From Cordylochernes scorpioides (Eukaryota; Arthropoda; Arachnida; Pseudoscorpiones; Chernetidae): DNA of 64,000 bases. Shown piece after piece: positions 10,261 through 21,108 of this stretch; positions within the stretch are counted from its first letter, which is position 1, and the number at the start of each line of letters is the position of its first letter. Made by a program: the position numbers and the translations under genes. The notes beneath the pieces were generated by a model. The model had not been told where the DNA came from. It saw nothing but the letters and a program-made list of their open reading frames with translations, and searched no databases. The stretch spans positions 27,211,982 to 27,275,981 of the forward strand of contig CP092879.1 in assembly GCA_030710605.1 (NCBI GenBank), in the 5' to 3' direction.

Positions 10261-11247
10261 GGATTATGGATATCCCCTGCATATGCTGAATGCAACTTTA
10301 AGGAAACTGTTTTCTCAAATTTAATGATGAAAATGTGAATATTAATTTTGACCGTTCTTCTAAACTATTACAATGGAAAATATATGCAAGCATGATACCC
10401 ATTATCGACTTATTTTCAACTTTTTGCTATTCTGTTTTTCGGTTAAAGCATTTTTGCATAAGACCAAAGGACTTAATAAAGGCTTATGTATGCATTTATG
10501 TAAATACTTGTATTTATATTTATTTTATATAATAGTCAAAATTTTATATATATATATTATTTATTATTATATATATTCACAAGTTTTTATATGTAAATAT
10601 AATTGATATGATTTATTTTTCAGGAGTAATTTCTGGAACCTTCAAAACCACATACAAAAAGCAACTTTCCCTTTTAGTAAGTGCATTAAATTAATGCATT
10701 TTATCGTTTATCTCTGTGCAGAGCTAACAGATTCATATCAAAGCCACAACACAAGCTCTGACAAATTCCGACAAAAGCTAACCTGTATATCATGGTTTCC
10801 AATTATCAGCCATTATCATGGCTATGGACCTGGCCAATAAATATTTCCTAATATCCGACGGGAGGTGCTATTGCAAATTCTTTGATGTTGAGTGTCTTTT
10901 TCGTTTCCTCTCTCGCTCTAATAGATGTCTTGGATACTATGCCCTGCTGCATGCCACATGTGATTGTACATTGCTCTGTTGAAGCTAGACAGCAGTCAAA
11001 CCTCGAAAGTGACGGAAGAAATAAATGGAGAAGGAAGACAATTTGAAAATTAACAAACTTTTTTTTACATCTTGTCAATACAGGTCAAAGGGCGAGAGAA
11101 GGCTCCATAAAACCTGAAAGAACTAGTAGTTACAGTTGTGGGTGTGCTAGAATTTTGTATTGAGCGAGTCCGGTAGTAAACTTCAATGGCTTTCCTTACT
11201 ATAATGCTAAATGGCTGTACGGTATGGCGATGCGTAATACATAAATG
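10261..11247. other. Intergenic, AT-rich, no feature recognised
   Basis: This stretch contains AT-rich low-complexity sequence at about 10480-10610 and no reading frame of recognisable family. I see no TIRs or LTRs. Confidence 0.5.
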
Positions 11248-11304
11248 CTACTCTGATCAAAAAGTTTGGACACTTTGCTCATAAAATCCTGAAAACTCAA
11301 TATA

Positions 11305-12736
11305 TACTCTATAACAAAAAAATCGACGCACCAAGGAGCAGTTGTCCGATTTATATGAAAATACGTAAACAAAGAGGTTTCGACCAAACATGCAAATGAT
11401 TGAAATTTGGTGGCCGATTTATGCAAAGCAAGAGCTCCAGCGCATCTGAACTTCGCATCCAGCACGAGCATTCTAGACTCAATATTCGGCACGGCACGAG
11501 CTGATTTTCAGAATTTCCGTTTAATATTTTAGCAGTATGCCTACTTCTACTGTATCAATGCCTCGCCGAAAGATTCGTGCTCATTACGAACATATGTCAG
11601 AGTTTGAAACTGGTCGTGCCATTGGATTGAAAGAGGCTGGTTGGTCTAATCGACTAATCGCGCGACATCTGTGTCGAAGTGATGCGGCTATTTGGCGATG
11701 TTGGCAAAAGTGGGTCAACAACGGAAGTACGAGTATGCAACGTCAAGACGGCAGCGGTCGACCAAGGGCAACAACAGAACTGGAGGACAGAGCAATTGTC
11801 AGAATGGCTGTCGCAGCACCGGAATCCACGTTATCTACCATCCAACGTGTGACCGGCACACAAGTGTCCAAAATGACCATCAACAGGCGACTGATAGAGC
11901 GGAATCTAAGAGCTCGCCGACCGTTACGATGCCTACCCCTCACACCCGTGCACCGACAAGTCCGACTACAGTGGTGTCGGGAGCGATCAACTTGGAACTG
12001 CGCTGAGTGGGGACGTATAGTCTTTAGTGACGAGTCCCGTTTCTTACTGTGTCATGACGACCGTCGCAAACGTGTCTGGAGACGTCCTGGGCAGCGTGTG
12101 GATCCTGGCCTTACCGTCGAACATCACACAAGTCCACAACAGGGCGTTATGGTCTGGGGTGCCATTTCATTTGATAGCAGGACCCCATTGGTAGTCCCCA
12201 TTCCTGCCACCCTGACAGCACAACGGTACGTAGATGACATTCTACGGCCTGTTTTGTTGCCGTTCCTCTCACATCACCCCGGGCTTACTTTTCAACAAGA
12301 TAATGCCCGGCCACACACGGCACGTGTTACTATGGATTGTCTTCAATCTTGCCGAACTCTTCCGTGGCCAGCAAGGTCGCCTGATCTCTCGCCCATAGAG
12401 CACATCTGGGACGTGATGGGAAGGCGATTGCAACCATCCCGGAATGTTGACTATTCAGCCCGACAGTTGGAGACAATTTGGCAAGAAATCCGGCAGCACA
12501 CTATCCGGAATCTTTATCAGTCCATGACACGCCGGGTGGCAGCCTGCATCCAGGCCAGTGGGGGTCCAACGACATATTGACATTCTCAATTTGTGACGAT
12601 CAAACTCTGAAATGACACAATTAATTGTTCTCAAATTTTAATCGTTTTTTTCCCATATACATGCTCTTTACATACACCAATTTTGTCCTAATCTGACAAC
12701 TCCTTCTTGGTGCGTCGATTTTTTTGTTATACAGTG
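11305..12736 (+). mobile_element. Intact Tc1-like transposon nested in the mariner
   Basis: A 1432-bp element with inverted repeats of about 45 bp sharing CTATAACAAAAAAATCGACG (left 11308) and its near-complement at the right end (about 12708-12736). TA is duplicated at 11303-11304 and 12737-12738. The uninterrupted mariner copy at 31347-32663 reads CAATATATTTTCTC at this place, which equals the flanks minus the element and one TA. One long transposase frame fills the middle. Structurally it could be mobile. Confidence 0.93.
11537..12580 (+). CDS. Tc1-like transposase, intact
   Basis: 347 residues, the usual size for Tc1 transposases (about 340). Domains in order: a paired-like helix-turn-helix pair at residues about 18-130 with a GRPR linker (SGRPRATTEL), then the catalytic DDE core. 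The catalytic residues are D in IVFSDESRF, D in FQQDNARPH and E in PDLSPIEHIWD. I count 32 residues between the second D and the E, against 34 in classical Tc1. A second ATG at 11558 (MPRRKIR) is an equally plausible start. The frame has no stops or shifts and sits between matching TIRs. The enzyme would bind those TIRs and cut and paste the element in the nucleus. Confidence 0.93.
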   Translation: MPTSTVSMPRRKIRAHYEHMSEFETGRAIGLKEAGWSNRLIARHLCRSDAAIWRCWQKWVNNGSTSMQRQDGSGRPRATTELEDRAIVRMAVAAPESTLSTIQRVTGTQVSKMTINRRLIERNLRARRPLRCLPLTPVHRQVRLQWCRERSTWNCAEWGRIVFSDESRFLLCHDDRRKRVWRRPGQRVDPGLTVEHHTSPQQGVMVWGAISFDSRTPLVVPIPATLTAQRYVDDILRPVLLPFLSHHPGLTFQQDNARPHTARVTMDCLQSCRTLPWPARSPDLSPIEHIWDVMGRRLQPSRNVDYSARQLETIWQEIRQHTIRNLYQSMTRRVAACIQASGGPTTY

Positions 12737-12883
12737 TATTTTCTCCCGGTTTGTGGCAAACGCAAGCGTCGCCCTTGGCTTGGAGACCTGCCAATTTTCA
12801 AAAATTACGCGCCACAACAGCGCGAGCAGCGGCTGTTCGAAGTGAAACCATTTTGCCCGTGCTTCGATTTCGTTAGTCACCGA

Positions 12884-13903
12884 AATGCAGGATCAACGAA
12901 TTTGCATCAAGTTCTGTGTGAAAATCGGAAGGCCGTCATGAGCTGAAGACGAGTTTTCGAGTGGTACAAGCGCTTCAAGGAGGGTCGGGGAGACCGCCGA
13001 CAACGAACGTTCCGGGAGACCGTCCACATCAACCACGCCTGAAGAAGTGGACAAGGTGTTGGAACTGGTGCGTGAAGACCGACGAATAACTGTCAGGGAG
13101 TTCGCCGAAGAAGCAGGGATATCATTCGGGTCGACTCAATCGATAATGAAGGACATTTTGGGAGTGAGAAGACTCAACGCCGTTCTCGTTCCCAAAGATT
13201 TGACTTTTGATCAAAAGAACGCCCGGAAAGAAACGGCCAGTCTCAATCTCGAAGCGACAACCGACGACCCCGAATTGCTGAAGAGGGTCATTACTGGAGA
13301 CGAAACATGGATTTACGGCTTTGATTCGGAAACTACCCAACAGGCATTGGAGTGGCGCTTCAAAAATGAGCCGAGACCAAAGAAAGCGAGGAAGGCTCCC
13401 AGCAAAGTCAAGGTCATGTTGACGGTGTTCTTCGACTACCAGGGCATCGTTCATCATGAATTTCAACAACAAGGCTCTACAATAACTGCTGACTCCTACC
13501 TGGGAGTTTTGAGGCGATTGAGGGAAGCGATCAGGCAGAAACGGCCGGAGCTGTGGAGGAGCAAGTCGTGGATCCTCCACCACGATAACGTGCCGGCGCA
13601 CACAGCCCTCAAAATTTCGAAGTTCCTGCAGGACCACTCAACCTCTGTGTTCCCCCAACCCCCCTACAGTCCCGATTTGGCCCCCTGCGACTTCTTCCTT
13701 TTTGGAAAGCTCAAAAAAAGTTAAAGAGTCGGAAATTTCAGAGCATAGAAGAGATCAAAGTGGAATCGAAGAAGGCCATGAAGGCGATCCAGAAAACAGA
13801 CTACCAGAGGTGTTTTGCCGACTGGAAAAAAAAGTGGCTGAAGTGCATCGCGGTCAACGGGGACTACTTTGAAGGGGACAATTTGAATTTGGTAGAAAAA
13901 TAA
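12884..13903 (+). pseudogene. Mariner transposase (copy a), broken
   Basis: The frame starts at ATG 12884 (MQDQRICIKFC) but loses a block after about 15 codons, where a stretch present in copy d is missing, and shifts frame. From 13047 a 225-codon stretch is clean. It has the second helix-turn-helix, then TGDETWIYGFD, HHDNVPAH and YSPDLAPCDFFLF, the three aspartates of the DD34D mariner triad. A one-base shift in an A-run near 13716 separates the last 60 codons, which end at TAA 13901-13903. No functional protein is expected. Confidence 0.88.
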
Positions 13904-13956
13904 AGTTTTTTTTAAAAACTTATGAGCAAAGTGTCGAAACCTTTTGATCAGAGTAG

Positions 13957-15367
13957 TATATTGTATTGCCACAGTACCGCCTGATTCGGCCTGGATACGC
14001 CTATCGTAATGTGGAAGAACGATTCAAGATTCGTCTGAAAGAACAATGTCGTGTCATTCGCTTGTCTATATCTGGCATTCGTTTCAACCCATCATTGCAT
14101 TATTTTTACAATCTATGGTTTCACAATAAATGTCATTCGCAGCAATAGATACTTTGCAAAGATTCCTCTAATCTTCAGACGACGTGGATGAAGTGCTGAC
14201 CGAGTGAAGTGGCGGTATGAATAACCAAAACCTTGTACACAACACACCTGTCCTCTTGTTCAGTAATGTGGCGATTTTAGAGCCATTGTTGTCACCGATC
14301 AGTCCAGCCCTTCTTCTCACACAAATTCAATATTCATAGAATTGTAATTTCGTCTACAAGGAGGATCTATTTCTGGGCAGGATAATCTGGAGTTTCTATA
14401 ATCCACACGTCAAACACGGAAAATGACACAAATAAATCCTTTAAGGCAAATATTTTTCAACAAGGCTTAAAGAGACCAATCTCGCAAAGAAACAGTGGCA
14501 AGTAACAAGTACAATATTTCATGCTAACTTTCTATTTGATTTTTATAGTTCTTTTATATGTCGTTTATGTAGTCCATCCCTAAAATTCTCCTATAACAAT
14601 GTCTTAATGATTATATATAAATACACAGTGTCCGGGTTCTTTGACCTCTTATTGTACGATCATATTTCTCAGGACAGTTGATATATACATCGATATACTA
14701 ATATTAAATTTGAAGTCATTCATATATATATATACTTCCTATGTAGTGTTGGCTTTGGATAGCCAGTATTGTATATCCATTATGTCCCTTAACACAAACG
14801 CATCAGAGAAAAATTATTTATTCTTCATGTCTTCGTTACCTATTTGAATTCAATATTCCATGAGAAAAATGACCGAAATACACGGAAAGAAAACCTCGAA
14901 AAAGTAAAAGAATATATAAAGCTAACAGAGAAGTGAGATACAATGTCCAATGGAATAGCGATTCTTTATGTTTTCTATGGCAAAGATTTATTCACGAGAT
15001 TGATCCAAAGCTCAAGCATAAAACGATTGTAAGGTAGTTGTATACTTTTTCGGGAAGGACCTTATTTTCCTTATTTCTTCTTATATCGGCCATATTGGCT
15101 GAAACACAAAGTTGATGCCGTCCATTGACTTAGCATATAAACCGGGACCGACAAATCTCTCCTAATTGATGACACTTGTGGTGATCACATCTAACGACAG
15201 AAGCTGAACGAAGGTCACGCAAAAATGTCAAAGTGTGGTGAAAATGTCAGTTGACTTTTTGAATATACTATTGTTGGGATTTAAAGCAAAGATAGAAAAA
15301 AATGAATTTAGAAAACTATGAATAACCAAATGACCAATTTAAATAGATAGTTTTTGTGTCTAACTAT
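13957..15367. other. Intergenic, no gene recognised
   Basis: Mixed-composition DNA with short AT dinucleotide runs near 14700-14720. No protein family, LTR or TIR stands out. It could contain unrecognised old repeats. Confidence 0.5.
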
Positions 15368-15450
15368 TGTAGCGATAGGCAGGTGGTATTCCTGAGGGAA
15401 ATGAACGACAGGGTTTGGTGATCTCAAATATAATGGGCTTTATTTAACTA

Positions 15451-15908
15451 CTAGACGAAAGGCCCGGGCAACGCCCGGGGTTTACCCGAGTGCGAATATA
15501 TTTTAAAAACGTTGTCTTAGGTGGTCGCTATTGACAGGGTGGTTTGTATAGACAGGTGGATGTATCACACAGCTGATAACAGGGTTGCCTAGAGTGACCG
15601 CTATGACAGGGTGGTCTGTATAGACAGGTGGATGTATCACACAGCTGATAACAGGGTTGTCTAGAGTGGCCGCTTAAGACAGAGTGGTCTGTTTAGACAG
15701 GTGGATGTAGCACACTGCTGATAACAGGGTTGTCTAGAGTGGCCGCTATAGACAGGTGTATGTATCGCACAGCTGATAACAGGGTTGTCTAGAGGGGGGC
15801 AGGGAGGCCACGTGTTCGCTGGCAGCCAATGGGCGCGCATTCTATCCGTGAGCTTCAGACAAACAGACAAACAAACAGACAGAATAAGGCAAATATATAA
15901 GTAGATGA
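15451..15908 (-). mobile_element. Small non-autonomous Helitron
   Basis: On the minus strand the 5' end starts TC (TCATCTACTTATATATTTG; a start three bases inside is equally possible). The 3' end is a perfect 7-bp-stem hairpin (CCCGGGC-GTT-GCCCGGG), then eight bases, then CTAG followed by T. This is the Helitron signature (5' TC, 3' hairpin plus CTRR, insertion between A and T without duplication). It carries no Rep/helicase. The interior contains a 72-bp minisatellite. A related 5' end appears at 63685. Confidence 0.75.
15508..15800. repeat. 72-bp minisatellite inside the Helitron, about four units
   Basis: GCTGATAACAGGGTT recurs at about 15572, 15644, 15717 and 15772, giving units of 72, 73 and 55 bp; the last has lost about 18 bp. 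Units share GACAGGTGGATGTATC. Tandem arrays are common within Helitrons. Confidence 0.88.
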
Positions 15909-16302
15909 TGAACGACACACAAAATTAAACTTATCTCAGTTGGAGAAAGTAACAGGCTATTCTGCCAATCACCCCTTTGCCAACTTTAGCTTTTTCCCGT
16001 TCTTCAAATTTCATAAGGCTTTTCCTCAACTTGAGCTCTTTCACTTTCTTCAATTTCTACAAGAGGCTTCCCATAGATTTCTTTATCCCTTTATTCTTCT
16101 GAGCTCTAGTATTCTATCTCCTAGGCTCTAATATCTTCCTCAACCTAATTCCCCTGCTAATCTCACCAACTCTGCTAATCCCCACCCACCGGCCATCCCG
16201 CCGTGCCTTTTATACATTCCTTGCCCGTGCAAAGTCTCACCTGATTGGTTCTCGTGATCCGCGGATGATACTATACAAATGATCTTATGCAAATCACACT
16301 AT

Positions 16303-18373
16303 GTAAATTATTTAGTTTTAACAACTACATTTCCTTTTTTGTGAGATAGAAGTCGATGAAATATAATGAAAATACATTAGCTATAATGTCATTGTCTATG
16401 AGAGAGGTAAACAAAGGAAAATATATTTCAATAATTGGACTATAGCATAAATATGTCAATAGAAAGATTCAAAATAGGCCAAAGAAGTAAAATTAGAGAG
16501 CTTGTCGACTTGATAAAATATAACAATGAAGATATCAAACTAACCTATTTTAAAGAAATATATAAACCTATATTAATGATGAAATGCTAATTTCAGATAA
16601 ATTCTTTTTATATTAATATATTATTATATATATCTGCAAATTATATCTACGAATAACCAAATGATCAAAGACAGTGAAATTTCAAATTTATATTTGCAAA
16701 AAAAAAAAAAAAAAAATGCAGGAAATGATCAAAGATGAGCAAAGAAAAAGACGCCGGTGCATGTGGTAGGTGAACCAATGCGCTCACCTCGACATCCTGA
16801 TAGCTCAATGGGTCTAACTATGCTCAATTCCACTGTAAGAAAGCACTGCCACTGTATATGTGATCTGTAAATATGGATCATACTTATTGATGGTATTGTG
16901 AATGATACTCAGTTCTTGTGTGTGTGTGAGTCCATGACGAGACGATTAGATGAAACTGTACTCTGTGCCAAGTAGACATTTTTACCTTCTCAAGGATTAT
17001 CATTTTCATTTATCGAGTAACTATTGTCAAAGCATGTTTAGATATTTTGGATTCTTGGTTATCTAACCATTGTTTTAACATTGTGGAAAGGACAAACTCG
17101 GTACCAAATAAGAATTGTGGACATTTATAAAGATTAAATCTAAATATATCTGAATATATTAATATTTATGCCATGATAGGTAAGTACGACTTTACATTGT
17201 TCCTACCAATTATATCTCTGGACTTGTGTGTAGTAATCTCAATGTACTGTGAAACTTCCTTCAATCAGAAGCTGATAATTCTTCATCAATATTTATTAAG
17301 TGTTAAGGAAGTGTTGGAAAGATGTTTCTCTAACTTATATAAATTGTATGTTAGGATAATAGCTGAAATGATGCTTACTTGCGTCATTGTGCGATTTTTA
17401 GTTACACAATCAGGAGATGCCTTTTACTTAATTTATCCACCTGATCCTAGCACAATTTCACTTTTGTACGACTTTTAAACAAATTTAGACAAACGTTTAG
17501 TTTATTTTTATTCAACTAGATGGCGCACTGCCATGTCTTATTTGGGATCTTAGGTTGATGGACTCGCTATTCAGATAGGATAAAGAAGTGGCCTGTTTTA
17601 TTCACATGCTGATATACTATGGATTTGATGTCATGGTTATTAACATTGCGCTTATGTTAGGAAATTATGGTGTTTACATATCTTCCAGTCAGCGAATTGT
17701 GAATCGTGAACAAGACACATATTTGAAAAAATCTTTCCACGATTGATTCCAGAATTTTTTCGTCTGAATTATTCTAACAGTCATTTATAACCAGGCATGG
17801 GAATTTTAAACATTTTCCACAATCTATACATCAAAGAATCCTGGTTATTTCTGTGGTCATGGAGTGAAACATACTATACATCTTCTCTAATAAAATTTTA
17901 TTCATTTTTTATGTTTACTTCAACATAATACTACCTATAAAAATAATAACTAATAATCATGTGAGTGAAAAATAGTACAAATGTGAAATTGTATTTTTAT
18001 TACCAGTTGCAAACAAGACACGCTATATCCGATCTGGATAATTGCGCGTGAAACTATTTACAATAATTCATATTGTAGTAGAGTAGTTAACAGAATTGTC
18101 AAAAGAAAATAAACAATTAAGAAAAAGAGCATTAAATAAACATATACATTAAACAAATAAGCAACAACATAAACAAATAGAAGATATCACAAGGTAGTTA
18201 TTTACAGTATGTTAAGCAATGATGGAAGTAGATTTAATGAAGTTATCTGTAATAATTAGTATCGTGGAGAGAGAAAGTTGATCAAGTTGAGCTATTTACA
18301 ATGAGTTATATTCTAAAGTAACTTATTAATTATTTACATTGATGTAAATCAAGTCGCATAGTAGTGTAGTTCC
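16303..18373. other. AT-rich intergenic stretch with a poly-A run and one repeat edge
   Basis: A run of about 21 A lies near 16690-16710. A 101-codon open frame at 17173-17478 matches no family I know and its end overlaps a dispersed repeat (AGGAGATGCCTTTT near 17412), so I do not call it a gene. At 17513-17527 an AACTAGATGGCGCAC sequence begins a repeat also seen at 57170-57250 and 58870-58950. Confidence 0.5.
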
Positions 18374-19040
18374 TCAAGCTGCATGAAGCTGTCTATTTAT
18401 AATAAAAAAAAGTCTGCAGAACCTATTAAATTTCGTATATCTTTCCCTATTATAAACTATTTGACCCAGATAGGTTCTTTCCATCTTGCTCTGCTGTCTT
18501 AGGTTTGACACCAGTAGGCATGAGTTCAGAATGTGTTCAGGGGTTTCTTCTTCCGCTCCACAAGAGCATCTGGGCGAATCTATTTTTCTAATTCTGAAGA
18601 GATATGATTTGAAGTTACCATGACCCGTAAAGAATTGAACATTGTAGAAGTTTGGTTTGACAAATTTTGGTATTTTTGAGGAGGTTAAAAAACGTTTGAA
18701 ATTATTGTTGGATTCTTCATAGTATTCCTGTAATTTTCTTTCATTATAGTTAGCAATTTCTTTTATGCTTGATAAATTAAATCTATTGTAGCCTATTTCA
18801 TTTTTCAATATGTTGATTCTATGTGATCTGTGAGTTTTGGTATTTGTGTTGGTATATGTGTACAGTTTGACGATGTTGTGGTATATGCCTGTATGCAGTG
18901 TTTTAGAATATTATACTGCAGGGAATTTAGTTTGTCTTTGGCTTTCTTGCTTATAAATGGAAACCATATTGTTTGACCACATGTTATTGTACTTCGGAAT
19001 ATTGTCTTGTATAAAGTTAATTTTCGTCTGCATTGTATTG
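18374..19040 (-). pseudogene. LINE C-terminal fragment (RT thumb/post-RNase H tail)
   Basis: The minus strand from about 19040 encodes pieces such as TLYKTIFRSTITCGQTIW, as in the thumb region after the RT of non-LTR elements. An open 144-codon stretch (18808-18374) ends with the zinc-like motif CSCGAEEETPEHILNSC, the C-terminal CxC...H...C finger of I/R1/Jockey-type LINE ORF2. Upstream RT and endonuclease are absent, so the copy is 5'-truncated. Frame breaks lie between the two parts. Confidence 0.7.
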
Positions 19041-19054
19041 GGATAAGAAGGATA

Positions 19055-19163
19055 AATTAAGAAAAAGGCATCTCATTATCGTGTAACTGAAAGTCGAAAT
19101 CACTGAAACAAGCCATCTCAGCAACTTTCAATTTCACGATAAGGAGATGCCTTTTTCTTAATC
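19055..19163. repeat. Hairpin repeat ending GGCATCTC/GAGATGCC
   Basis: ATTAAGAAAAAGGCATCTC at about 19057 is mirrored by GAGATGCCTTTTTCTTAAT ending at about 19163, with partly paired inner sequence (CGTGTAAC / TTTCACGAT). The same end sequence appears singly at about 17412 and 23481. It is a small foldback or MITE family. Confidence 0.65.
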
Positions 19164-19617
19164 ATATGTGTATCCCCTCTAATTTGCACTCTAGAAATGA
19201 GAATTTATTCTGAACTTTTATAAAAAGAGACGATATTATATAATTATAAAAAATAATAAATTAGAAAAATAAAATACATTTTATCTTCTAAAATTTTGAG
19301 ACACAATCATTTATAAATAAATATTATAATCGTAAACTAATATAATAAACTCTCTCTTTCTCTTCTCATTTATTATTCTTTATATTCCGCATCTATGACG
19401 TGTAACTGCCGAAGCCTCTGTATGAATGCTGTTAGAGCATTTTATTTTTTAAAATATAAAATAAATTTTAGAAATCTTCAATATATATATATATATGGTA
19501 ATTTAAACCAACAACCCTATATTGTATACTACTTATAACAAGATTGTCATGTTGTATATAGAAACACATCTATAAATAATTATACGCATGATTGACATGT
19601 GTCATTGCATCACCATA

Positions 19618-20250
19618 TGTTATGTACTTTGTACAAACTGAGGATGAATAAATAAAACTATGTAATAGATTAAGAGCTGAGCTAAGAAAAGAGATCGAGA
19701 TAGAAATACAACAACCCTAAAAAGGAATTTGGCAAGACGTTGCCATCAAGGTCAAAGGGTGCAGAATAGCGCAGACGCCCCCACGCCCTTTGGGCCTGTT
19801 CAAAGTCCAAATTCTCGCATGTCTCCCTCCTCGGCAAAGGTATATAAAACCTCGGTTTTAGCCGAAATTACTGTCACTTCACCATCGGCGTGAGCCCTTG
19901 TCGGTTGTACCCAGGACCACCTCATCGACCATGTAAAACAGTAAGAATTCTTCTAACTCCATCTTGCTCTCTTAGCTCGACTTTTATCTGTTCACGGAAC
20001 TTTCCTACTACAACGGTGTCTCTTCGTTTTTTGTGTGTGGACATTCCCAAGCTTTCCACTCTGCCTCGACCACGACTGACTGTACTCTGTGAGAACTGTT
20101 AAAGGTCCTCCAAGGTGCAGAGAGGTACTGGAAAACTCTCCACGCCCTGACTGTCCCTCTCGGTTACTACAGGTTTGACCCTCGGTTACCACAGCTATAG
20201 CGAGAGTCGACAGGATACCTCATCACAGATAAGTCGACAGGACCTTATCA
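19618..20250 (+). mobile_element. Probable solo LTR, 633 bp
   Basis: GC-rich relative to its AT-rich flanks, starting TGTTATGTAC and ending GACCTTATCA (TG...CA). It is flanked by a 4-bp duplication CATA (19614-19617 and 20251-20254). A TATA box (GTATATAAAA, about 19840) is placed as in a U3/R boundary. I see no internal retrotransposon sequence next to it. Boundaries rest on the TSD and terminal bases only, so they could be chance; the promoter-like content supports the call. Confidence 0.55.
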
Positions 20251-20384
20251 CATATATTTATTCTTCTTTTTCTATTTCCTTGAAAATATATCGCTCAAAA
20301 TATTTTAGGATTTTTATTTACTTTTTTCACATATATATTTATACTAAAAATTGTTTCAATATATTAATATATTACAATTGAAAA

Positions 20385-20690
20385 CACGAAGACGCGAATG
20401 TTTCTTTTCATATTTAAATGTAATTCTACTGTCCTAAAAGCTTATGTCTATATTTTGCTTAAATACCATTTCTGAGATTCCACCCTTCAGTGTATCATAT
20501 AAAAGCAGAATTATCCAATACAGTATTAAAGTATAAAGAAGTGGTCTGGTAGATTAAATTGGCGAAACCGTTGGGAGGGTTCACCACTGATGAGCCAAGC
20601 CCTTCCAATATAACTTTTTTCATCGCAGCAAGGAAAGTAGAAGTTTGATTCATTTGTGAAAAGAAACTTTCGCGTCTTGGTGTTTTCATT
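20385..20690. repeat. Foldback family A, copy 1
   Basis: It shares with five other places in the window the string of motifs GACGCGAATGTTTCTTTT, TCTACTGTCC, CCAATACAGTATT, GGTTCACCACTGATGAGCC, CATCGCAG and GAAACTTTCGCGTC in palindromic order. The outer ends (AAGACGCGAATG at 20390 and CGCGTCTTGGTG at 20671) are complementary. No coding sequence. The element is about 300 bp and probably a MITE-like foldback. Confidence 0.65.
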
Positions 20691-20866
20691 TCGCATTATT
20701 GCTGTATATTAATATATGACTACACTTGAAGCTACACCGCATGAGTTTCTTTTTAACGAAAATTAAAATTTTATTTCAAGGTGAAATATCGACCATTTCT
20801 AACCCTTTTGGATGAGGTATGAAAGGATGAATTATGAAGAGTAATGACGAACGGAAAAATAAAAGT

Positions 20867-20940
20867 GTCCAGGGATGGGAATCGAACCCACAATGTTCCG
20901 CTTACCGGGCAGATGCCATGTCCACTAGGCTACCCTGGAC
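20867..20940 (-). other. tRNA-like sequence (tRNA-derived repeat), left arm
   Basis: A 74-nt block whose ends GTCCAGG and CCTGGAC pair perfectly as a 7-bp acceptor stem. It has an A-box-like TAGCCTAGTGG and a B-box-like GGTTCGATTCC, the internal RNA polymerase III promoter elements. The anticodon stem is poor and the loop lacks the expected U33, so a working tRNA is unlikely. I read it as the pol III head of a tRNA-derived repeat. Confidence 0.65.
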
Positions 20941-21034
20941 GTATTTTTCCGTTCGTAAATGATACATAAAGTAACCTATAACCAATAATTGTATTATAGG
21001 TTACTTTATGTATCATTTACGAACTGAAAAATAC

Positions 21035-21108
21035 GTCCAGGGTAGCCTAGTGGACATGGCATCTTCCCGGTAAGCGGAACATTGTGGGTTCGATTCCCAT
21101 CCCTGGAC
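21035..21108 (+). other. tRNA-like sequence (tRNA-derived repeat), right arm
   Basis: The mirror copy of the left-arm block with the same acceptor pairing and A/B boxes. It differs from the left copy by at least one base in the anticodon arm (CTTCC against CTGCC). As both copies point toward the outer ends of the palindrome, transcription from either would run out through its own arm. Confidence 0.65.

Larger units (their letters stand above)
11248..13956 (+). mobile_element. Mariner element (copy a), split by a Tc1-like element
   Basis: The terminal inverted repeat CTACTCTGATCAAAAAG at 11248 pairs with its complement ending at 13956. TA follows the right end; the left flank is TG, probably a mutated TA. 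Without the inserted Tc1 the element is about 1275 bp, normal for mariner. It belongs to the same subfamily as the copy at 31347-32663, which lacks the insertion and shows the original site. The transposase is broken by a deletion and frameshifts (see 12884-13903). Confidence 0.9.
15368..16298 (-). mobile_element. Solo LTR with promoter signals, carrying a Helitron insertion
   Basis: On the minus strand it begins TGTGATTTGCATAAG and ends TATCGCTACA (TG...CA). It is flanked by a 4-bp duplication CTAT (15364-15367 and 16299-16302). Minus-strand promoter signals come in the expected order: octamer-like ATTTGCAT (about 16288), CCAAT (about 16244) and TATAAAAGG (about 16212). AATAAAG near 15440 would be the polyadenylation signal. 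Without the Helitron (15451-15908) the LTR is about 473 bp. No internal region follows, so it is a product of LTR-LTR recombination. The 4-bp TSD fits Ty3/Gypsy. Confidence 0.72.

Noticed and set aside
17173..17478. 101-codon open frame as a host gene
   Set aside because: No recognisable domain, AT-rich, and its end overlaps a dispersed repeat.
20560..20620. CTGATGAG in foldback family A as a hammerhead ribozyme core
   Set aside because: A hammerhead needs a short stem II and GAAA after CTGATGAG and a flanking stem. Following sequence has no compact stem plus CGAAA; the upstream GCGAAA is on the wrong side.
20867..21108. Functional tRNA genes
   Set aside because: Acceptor and T arms are good, but the anticodon stem is weak and the loop lacks U33; both copies lie in a palindromic repeat.
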